Below the pieces are notes generated by a model that had not been told where the DNA came from, did not search any database, and worked only from the letters and a program-made list of their open reading frames with translations. The position numbers and the translations under genes were made by a program. From the NCBI GenBank assembly GCA_023053575.1, contig JAKZAP010000013.1, positions 3,482,001 through 3,546,000 of the forward strand: a DNA stretch of 64,000 nucleotides. The letters run 5' to 3'. Below, in pieces: positions 57,155 to 64,000 of the stretch (position 1 is its first letter; every line of letters starts with the position of its first letter). This DNA is from Branchinecta lynchi (taxonomy: Eukaryota > Arthropoda > Branchiopoda > Anostraca > Branchinectidae).

Positions 57155-58714
57155 CTGGAGCCTATACTATTCCTGTCGGTTTCTATTTCCGTCAGCACCC
57201 GATGGAATTAGTTTTTTTAGCTTAGATGTGCCACAACCTGTCTAAAATAGTTAAACCTGTTGGAAAATGTGTGTTTTTAAAATCATATTCACTGATAAAT
57301 CATTATAAATTCAGATATTAGGCACTGTTGTGACAGAAATAAAATCACGGCATACCGTGTTGTTACAGTATCAGAGAGTCGACGTCAATTTCTGTAAGCC
57401 AAAAAGACAAAGATCTTCTCTGTTTAAAACACAGCTTACCCACAAGAAACTAGAGACAACAAATTGAAAGAATATTCGCCTCACTCTGACTTCAGAAAAC
57501 CACCTTCTCCCAGTCATACACAAATCCTCAATTTTTGGGCATGGTGCCCCAACGTTTGGGCATGCCTGGACGTATGGGCATGGTGCCCATACGTTGGAGC
57601 ACCATGCCCTGGAGTATGGGCATGGTACCCCTGTGAAATTTGGTTAAACTGACACTGGCTACATACCTAAATAGGGCCTTCTTCCTGTCCTAGATCAAAA
57701 GATACCTGATTTCACTGTCTATCCAACCTCATTTTCCAATTTCCAAAATGTTAGAGCACTTTCAAGATACAGAGAGTTTTGTGGAGGCCACTTCTTTCCC
57801 AGTGGGTTTACCCTATCCTTTTACAGGTAGTTGCCACTAGGTTACTCAATCCTTTTCCATGTTGTCAAAAAGTCAAAAGTCAGAGTAAAAACAGGTAAAT
57901 AAAAATAACTCAAAATAAATGCAATAAAAGGCAAACAATCTAAAGGAAATATTTGCTCCAGTGAACAGATTGAAAAGCTTGCCTCATCCATGCGACCTAG
58001 CAGCAATTTTCTGGAAAAGGATAGGATAAGCCCACTAGAAGAGAAGTGGCCTCCAAAAAACTCTCTGTATCTTGGAAGTGCTCTAACATTTTGTAAATTG
58101 GAAAATGAGGTTGGATAGAAAGTAAAATCAGGTATCTTTTGATCTAGGACAGGGAGAAGGCCCTATTTAGGTATATAACCAGTCTCAGTTTATCCAAATT
58201 TCACAGGGGTACCATGCCCATTCTCCAGAGCATGGTGCTCCAACGTATGGGTACCATGCCCGTACGTTCGGGCATGCCCAGACGTTGGGGCACCATGCCC
58301 AAAAATTGAGGATTTGTGCATGACTGCCTTCTCCCTCATCAAACAACCTCCACCACCAAAAGACGCAGAAAAGCACGCCATACTAGCAATCCATTCATTC
58401 CTCCGATGCATGGAACTTGACCACCTAGTATGACCAAAATTAAAACCCAATGAAGACTTCTACAGTTACTCTACCAATCACCACAACAGAAGAAGAAAAC
58501 CCTGAGAAGACCATTGCAGTCTTGGGCAGTCATACTGCGAGACCGCAAGAAGGAAGAGCCTAAATGGAGTGTCATGCCGTCCAAAGAGGCCTAACATAAA
58601 GAAGAAGAAGAGAAGTTTACCTTTTTTGGAAATTTCTGTGGTGAGAAAAAGAGAATTAAAGCTGGGCAATGGAATAGACAGGTTAAATTTTGACAGAAAT
58701 AGTATAGGCTCCAG
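57155..58714. mobile_element. TA-flanked element with CTGGAGCC TIRs, copy B, with fold-back insert
   Basis: TA at 57153-57154 and 58715-58716; ends CTGGAGCCTATACTATTCC and GAAATAGTATAGGCTCCAG. Outer parts match 53078-53729 inverted. The middle carries a fold-back with ~312-bp arms (57511-57822 and 58015-58325). To its right is a coding-like relic (RRPLQSWAVILRDRKKEEP, about 58490-58560) of unknown origin. No intact transposase. Confidence 0.7.
57511..58325. repeat. Fold-back with GGGCATG minisatellite arms
   Basis: Left arm (57511-57822) and right arm (58015-58325) are ~85-90% inverted repeats by eye, with ~190 bp between. The outer part of each arm is a short minisatellite of GGGCATGGTGCCCCAACGT-type units, each itself palindromic (GGGCATG/CATGCCC). 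Stop-free translation (NFWAWCPNVWAC...) appears from both arms and is an artefact of the repeat. Confidence 0.8.
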
Positions 58715-58919
58715 TAGTACCTAGGTAACTAGTAGCGTAGTCTAGGCTACTCCTGTACGAAATGGTATAGGATATCTTGGCCTTGTATTTTTGGCACCCA
58801 TATATTTGTGCCACCCTCAGTAAACTTGCATAATTACGATTGTTGATCATATCCTCCTATAACCAGCCTATAACTGTTTCTTGCACTTTGTTTAAAATCT
58901 TTGAGTCTATTATTCTTGG

Positions 58920-59745
58920 CAGTGTCTATCGTTCCCCTGTCTGGGAATCGATACTCCTCACGCTATTGTTCCCCCGTTTGTTGGGGAAGCGGTGTGTCAG
59001 GAGCTAATGTTCCCCGACAGATTGGGGAATCCACTTGCCCAGGGCTAATCTTCCCCCCCCCCAATCAGGGAATCGGTGTGCCCCGGGTTAACATTAAAAG
59101 TGTCCAGAGCTAATGTTCCCTCATAATCAAATAATCAATTTAGAGATCAGGGAATCGAGGTGTGAGGGGCTAATGTTCCCCACATGCAAATATTGATTTT
59201 GTTGAGTTGAGGTCGGGGAATCCAAATGCCAGGGGCTAATTTTCCCCGACATGCAAATTATCGATTTTTAGATCGGTGAATCGAAATGCGAGGGGCTGAT
59301 CTTCCCCGATAAGTAATATTGGCTTTTGAGGTCAGGGAATCGAAGTGTCCAGAGCTAGTGTTCCCTCATAATTGAATAATCAGTTCAGAGATCGGGGAAT
59401 CAAAGTGTGAGTGGCTAATGTTCCCCGACATGCAAATACTGATTTTGTTGAGTTCAGGTCGGGGAATCCAAATGCCATGGGCTAATGTTCCCTCATAATC
59501 AAATAATAGATTTTGAGGTGGGTGAATCCAAGTACCAGGCCAGTTGATTATACAAGAACATTAGCTCTGGATGATTTGATTCTCCGACCTCCAAAACCAT
59601 CATTGCTTATTGTGGAACATTAGCTCCTGGCAATCGGATTCCCCGACCTCCAAAATCATTATTTGCATGGGGGAGAACATTAGCCCCTCACACTTTAATT
59701 CCCCGATCTCAAAATTGGTTCTTTGATTTCAAATTTTCCGCTAGT
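58920..59745. repeat. Inverted tandem array (GGGGAATC...GGGGCTAATGTTCCCC)
   Basis: About eight head-to-tail units of 85-95 bp (58940-59530; core GAGGGGCTAATGTTCCCC, spacer ATGCAAATA-TTGATTTT) are followed by two to three inverted units (59545-59720; GAACATTAGCTCCTGGCAAT). The array thus folds back on itself. Each unit carries the complementary pair GGGGAA and TTCCCC. No ORF of note. Confidence 0.7.
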
Positions 59746-59836
59746 AAACTGAACCACTAGTGGTCTTCCCTTTACATGTAATCTGTAGTTATGTTTGTGC
59801 TGTGTTTAGTGTAAAGCTTCCCTACATGCGTTGTCT

Positions 59837-61113
59837 TTTTGGGATCCCAAAACGTAAGTGGAGGGATGCCTATGACATCGCAAAAGTTGTCCTTCTGTCT
59901 GTCCGCACGATAACTCTCGAAGGGATTGAGATATTTTGAGGAAACTTGGTGGAAGGATCCTTTGGGTCAAAGTACAGGTCAAGTTCGAAGATGGGGCTCT
60001 GTAGCCCTATATTTGAGAGTGGGGAAGGGGTGTCAAATTAAGGGACAAATTATTTTTTGAAAGCTATTGAGATAGTCGATTATGAGGTAAGAAGACATAC
60101 TGAGCACTATGGGGAAAACCATTTTCTTGTCCGACAAGTAATTCGTCCGGAATCCGGCAAAAAACGGAAAGTTTGTTTAAAGTAAAAGTTTCATTTGAAG
60201 TTGATTAAATGTTGATTTAGGGGTAAGAAGACATGTTGAACACGATGGTGAAAACCATTTTCTCGCTGGACATGTAGTTCGTTCGGAATCCGGGAAAAAA
60301 CGGAAAGTTTGTTATAAGAAAAGTTTCATTTGAAGTTTATTAAATGTTTGATTTAGGGGTAAGAAGACATGCTGAGCATGATGGTGAAAATCATTTTCTC
60401 GTTGGACAAGTAGTTCGTCCGGAATCCGGCAAAAACCGGAAAGTTTGTTTGTATTATTTGAAGCTGATTAAATGTTTGATTTAGATGTAAGAAGACATGC
60501 TGAACACGATGGTGAAAACCATTTTCTCGCCGGAAAACTAGTTCGCCTGGAACCCGGCCAAAACCGGAAAATATGTTAAAAGCAAAAGTTTTATCTGAAG
60601 TTGATTAGATGATAAACTTAGGGGTAAGAAGAGACGCTGAGTCTGTATATATAATTAGCCCTGACATATAGTTAGTCCGGAATCCGGTTGTACCTGCATT
60701 TTTTTTAAGTTAAAGTTTTATTTAAAGTTGATTAGATGTTCTTTATAGGGAAATAGGGAATAAGGAGATACGCTGGACTCGTTTCTGAATTTTCTTTTTT
60801 TGCTGGACTAGTAGTTCGCTCGGATTCGGGCGAAACCGCAAATTTGGCAGAAGTATAGCAGGAAGTTTCGGTCAGTATCGTCAAAATAGATATGGCTTAT
60901 AGAGGTATAGATAGATAGATTTATATAATATCTGAACTCGGTTTTCTCTGATGATTAGCCTAGCGAAGACTGGATCTGGCGAAGACAACACCCAATTCAA
61001 ATCTTAGATTTTTATTCTTTGAGCCCAAGCTGACTTTGAAACATTTATTCCGTAGAAAACATTGCTGGAATAAATCTTAGATTTTGGGATCCCATCGACA
61101 CCTTTGGTCTTGT
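59837..61113 (-). mobile_element. GGGATCCC-bounded element with ~130-bp repeats, copy 3
   Basis: Begins TTTTTGGGATCCCAAAACGT, unique segment, then about six units (AAGAAGACATGCTGA, AACCATTTTCTCGC, GGAATCCGGC, CGGAAAGTTTG), ends TTTTGGGATCCCATCGACAC-CTTTGGTCTTGTT. Longest of the three full copies because it has more units. It contains the short retro-insertion at 61013-61071. Confidence 0.78.
61013..61071 (-). mobile_element. 59-bp 3' end of the hammerhead retroelement, with 14-bp TSD
   Basis: Flanked by AAATCTTAGATTTT at 60999-61012 and 61072-61085. In the related element at 26767 the corresponding site (AATATTAGATTTTTGGGATC on the minus strand) is single and uninterrupted. The insert, read on the minus strand, matches 20959-21016 (GAATAAATGTTTCAAAGTCA ... 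GGGCTCAAAGAATA) and ends at the same 3' base. It is a severely 5'-truncated retrotransposed copy. Confidence 0.8.
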
Positions 61114-61253
61114 TTCTTGTTGTTGTTGTTTTTTTTTTCTTTTTTTTGTACTTTTTTGTATACGCCCTCCATTGTTTCTCTTGACAGGTAACATTAATAA
61201 TACATCAAAATACATCCATCCTAACCTAATTAATTTCTATTTCTTCTTTGTAG

Positions 61254-61311
61254 ATCTACCTTGTGCAAATCAAAGCCAAAGGCGAAAAGGTGCAGATGCA
61301 CTCCACAGTAA
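61254..61311 (+). CDS. Candidate exon 2 of the unidentified gene at 57031
   Basis: A good acceptor (TTTCTATTTCTTCTTTGTAG) precedes sequence that joins in phase to 57122, giving ASTLCKSKPKAKRCRCTPQ and a stop at 61309-61311. The predicted product would be a basic peptide of about 50 residues. Alternatively CCACA-GTAAAA is a donor and the gene continues, or the whole prediction is wrong. Confidence 0.22.
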
Positions 61312-61848
61312 AATGCTGGTGCAAATAGTAACACTCAAGCTATTTGGGTTAACCTGGTAGCGTAAATAAATCTGCAAAAAAGGAAAAAAAGGAAATTGGA
61401 GATGGAGGGTGGTGCTAAAACAATTGGGTCACTAAAACAAAACAGCAAGTGTTAGAAAACATGCATTTGGCAATGCTCGAACTTCATTCAGTTAAACAGA
61501 AACAATTATTAAGTTGTAGCGAATAACTTCACCTTTCAATCAAGCACCAGTTTCATGCATTTGATATATGTACTGTAGAAGCTGGAAAGAAGCAGTGGTA
61601 ATCGCATGCATTTATTTCATTCATAGGGGGTGGCGCAAATAGCAAGGTATCCTGTAGCTTGAAAAGTGCTACTTTGGACACTTTTTTTCCAAAAGTAAAA
61701 CTTAAAGAAAATGTAGTACTAGCCTCCCGAAGAAAAATTTGCAGCCTGCGTAGTAGTATGGTAGTAGTACGAAAACGTTGCATGTAATACTATGTAATAG
61801 CAAATAATACTATCATTTAATGTGCCTCAGACTGCTCCAATCTGATGT

Positions 61849-61941
61849 AGTAGTATCCAGTACAATCCTGTCTTGCCATAGTAGTATCCAGTACAATCCT
61901 GTCTTGCCATAGTAGTATCCAGTACAATCCTGTCTTGCCAT
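61849..61941 (+). repeat. 31-bp tandem repeat, three units
   Basis: AGTAGTATCCAGTACAATCC plus TGTCTTGCCAT repeated three times, followed by a degraded fourth (AGTAGCATCCAGTCTAG). AGTAGTA motifs continue to about 62080. Confidence 0.85.
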
Positions 61942-62089
61942 AGTAGCATCCAGTCTAGCTAATAGTAGCATATAGTAGTATGCATTAACACGTTAGTCTT
62001 GAAGTAGAAGCATGTAGTAGCATTGTTACTACTGCATGCTACTTTTTCATACTACTTCATAGTACTATTTTGAGATACATTTTTCATCG

Positions 62090-63400
62090 GGCTACTGGAG
62101 AATGTTCTAGCATAGTAGGGGTAAACTTATATTAATGTGACAGATAAAAAAAATCACTGAAGAAAACACTGAAACCCATTTCTTTCAGTGAGTTTTTTTT
62201 TTTTGCACCATTCAGATGGTGACCCCTGGCAGTTCAAGTCAGTAGGTGATTTTACAAGAGGTTGAGCAGGCCAACTTAACTCTGTCCAAATTTCTCACTT
62301 CAGACTTGCATAAATTAACAGTTTGGAAGAAGAAGTATTATTTAGTTACTTCAAAATAAAATGGAATTTCTTTTTGCAGCAGAAGTTTGCTATGACAGTC
62401 AGCTTTCAACTGATATCAAGTTTCGTATTTTCCCTTTCCATTTGACTAGTTTGTAAGCAAAAAACAAAACTAAGGTAGGGAAAAATTAGATAGGTGTTCA
62501 AATAATCATACATCCACTGTACAGTAGAACCAACAATTTTTCTTTAAAGCACACCTCACACTATTTACTGTTTTCCACTACTCTAAAATTGTTGAATACT
62601 TAAAACCAAGCTCTGCTTTTAAAAAATTCTCCACTGCTTTTGCTTTTATAAGACTTTCTCCTGGCCCATTGATTCCAAGTAGAAACAGGAAAAATGTACA
62701 TCACTGCTTTTTCTCATGAGTAGCCTAAGCTTCTAGACAGTCCTTGTGAGGATGTTACACAGTGCAAATAGTGAAACAACGCTAGTGTAAATATCACTGA
62801 GTTATAGTTATGGGGGGGAGGGGTAGAATATACTCTCGAATTCAAGTTCTGGGTTTAAGAATGGATAGAGATCATGCAAGTTATGTTGTATGATCATCAT
62901 AGGTATGATGGGTCCTTTAAAAAAACACGTTTTGTTCTGTTCCAGCTAGATTATTCTTTAAATGCGCATCATTACTTTGATGAACAGTCTTCTTCATGCA
63001 TTAATCTCAGTAGTTTTGCACATAAGGATGTATCAAATTGTTGCAATGCATTTTTTTTCTGAACTTAAAAGGCCAAAATTGCTTTTTGTGGTAACTCAGA
63101 GTGTGTGTAGAGCAAACACATCAGTAGGGCACCACATATTTTTTTTTGCCTTCTGTAAAATGAATTTGGTGACCCTAGAACCACTAAACATGATTTGCAG
63201 TAAGCCTGGTCTCTTTTTGTGGTAGCTGAATTGCTAGTAACCAAAGGTGCTTAAATGTTACAGGTTACGAGGGCTCAAGTCCCTTAGGCTCAAGTCTTGC
63301 TGAAGTACTGTAAAGGTCTACTGTAAAGATTCTTTTAACACTTCTCTAAATTTTGGACTATTTTTATTCTATCTACCCTAACCTGATTAAGTAAGAACAT
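62090..63400. other. Right-hand stretch without recognised gene
   Basis: A+T-rich, relatively repeat-poor DNA. The overlapping plus frames at 62874-63225 show no domain and no convincing splice structure. It could be an intron of a plus-strand gene. Confidence 0.35.
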
Positions 63401-63705
63401 GAGCGTGTTCCACCCTTGTAACAATAGTTACTATTAGTTACTATTTCCGTTCCATCCTCACGAAAAGTTACTACGCTGACCGTTCCAACCTTGTCGGAAT
63501 AGTAACTAATAGTTACTATTTGCTTACCATGCTCGGGAGCGTGCTAAGCGTAGTAACTACGCATCTCTGGAACGTGATTGGTCGGATTCGCCCCTGGCGT
63601 GAGATCCTGCTGGAAAATAGAAAAATCGTTCCAGCCTTGACGGCAAAAAGCCAGAATTCGTGACGTCATGCGTAGTAACTACGGTAAGTAGGATGGAACA
63701 CGCTC
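63401..63705 (+). mobile_element. 3-bp-TSD MITE, copy e
   Basis: GAGCGTGTTCCACCCTTG to TAGGATGGAACACGCTC, flanked by CAT on both sides (63398-63400 and 63706-63708). It contains GTGATTGGTCGGATTCGC and CGTTCCAGCCTTGACGGC. The best-preserved copy together with b. Confidence 0.88.
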
Positions 63706-64000
63706 CATATGAATGATTTAAGTGAAGTTCAGCTATAGTGCAATCCGAAATTTACAGTGGAGTAGGTCAGGGTAACCAGAGCATTTAGCATTTGGCATAA
63801 ATAATTTGTAACTCAACCTAAAATTAGAGCTTCTGCATGATTTAGATACTTTACTTTCAGCTTTTATATCTACTATGAAGGAAAATTGATCTTTGTTCGA
63901 AAATCTGATCAGTCTGCTTTATAGTCACCCCAGTTGTCTTTTTCGTTAACATTCACCTTACTTTGATGCCCTTTTCTCCCAAAATTGGCCAACGAATATA

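Noticed and set aside
58185..58450. Trp/Cys-rich protein (NFWAWCPNVW...) encoded twice.
   Set aside because: Translation of a palindromic GGGCATG minisatellite in both fold-back arms; not a gene.

Overview
This window is animal nuclear DNA. It is intron-rich, about 60% A+T, and packed with mobile elements. It shows no operons, prokaryotic genes or CRISPR. The one host gene I can assemble with confidence is a minus-strand MAP-kinase-interacting kinase (Mnk, Drosophila Lk6 type). It has seven coding exons between about 48.5 kb and 7.2 kb, six GT-AG introns of 2.8-8.9 kb, and a last coding exon or exons beyond the left edge. The exons join in frame to 405 residues. These include the basic N-terminal segment, the Mnk-specific DFD (not DFG) motif, two activation-loop Thr-Pro sites and the C-x3-C-x7-C-x2-C zinc module. 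Residue choices around the kinase core resemble Lk6, so an arthropod or related invertebrate is my best guess; this is inference.

Layout. 1-7.2 kb: beyond the last visible Mnk exon, all repeats and MITE-like inverted repeats. 7.2-48.5 kb: the Mnk exons and their introns. These introns hold a nearly complete LINE, hAT-type, TTAA-type and 3-bp-TSD MITEs, elements built on ~130-bp repeats and bounded by GGGATCCC, and palindromes carrying hammerhead ribozymes. 48.5-57 kb: the region upstream of the Mnk start codon, with an open 405-aa LINE reverse transcriptase, LINE remnants and a triple-nested insertion. 57-64 kb: a possible plus-strand first exon (57031-57122), then a TA-flanked element with a fold-back insert, an inverted tandem array, another GGGATCCC element and a MITE.

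Most notable signal: a dispersed family whose 3' part is a type I hammerhead ribozyme. The catalytic core (CUGANGA ... GAAA ... NUH) is intact in at least two loci. Stem I is kept by compensatory changes between loci (CAGC/GCTG, GAGC/GCTC, TTCG/CGAA). Several copies sit head to head as near-perfect palindromes. One truncated 59-bp 3' end is flanked by a clean 14-bp target duplication, so the family spread by retrotransposition. Hammerheads of this type are known from Penelope-like elements and retrozymes. I see no Penelope reverse transcriptase here, so these copies look non-autonomous. Two ribozymes lie in Mnk introns in the Mnk sense.

Many DNA-transposon-like families could be delimited by target-site duplications read directly from the sequence: 8 bp (hAT type), TTAA, 3 bp and TA. 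One TTAA insertion is matched by an uninterrupted paralogous site elsewhere in the window.
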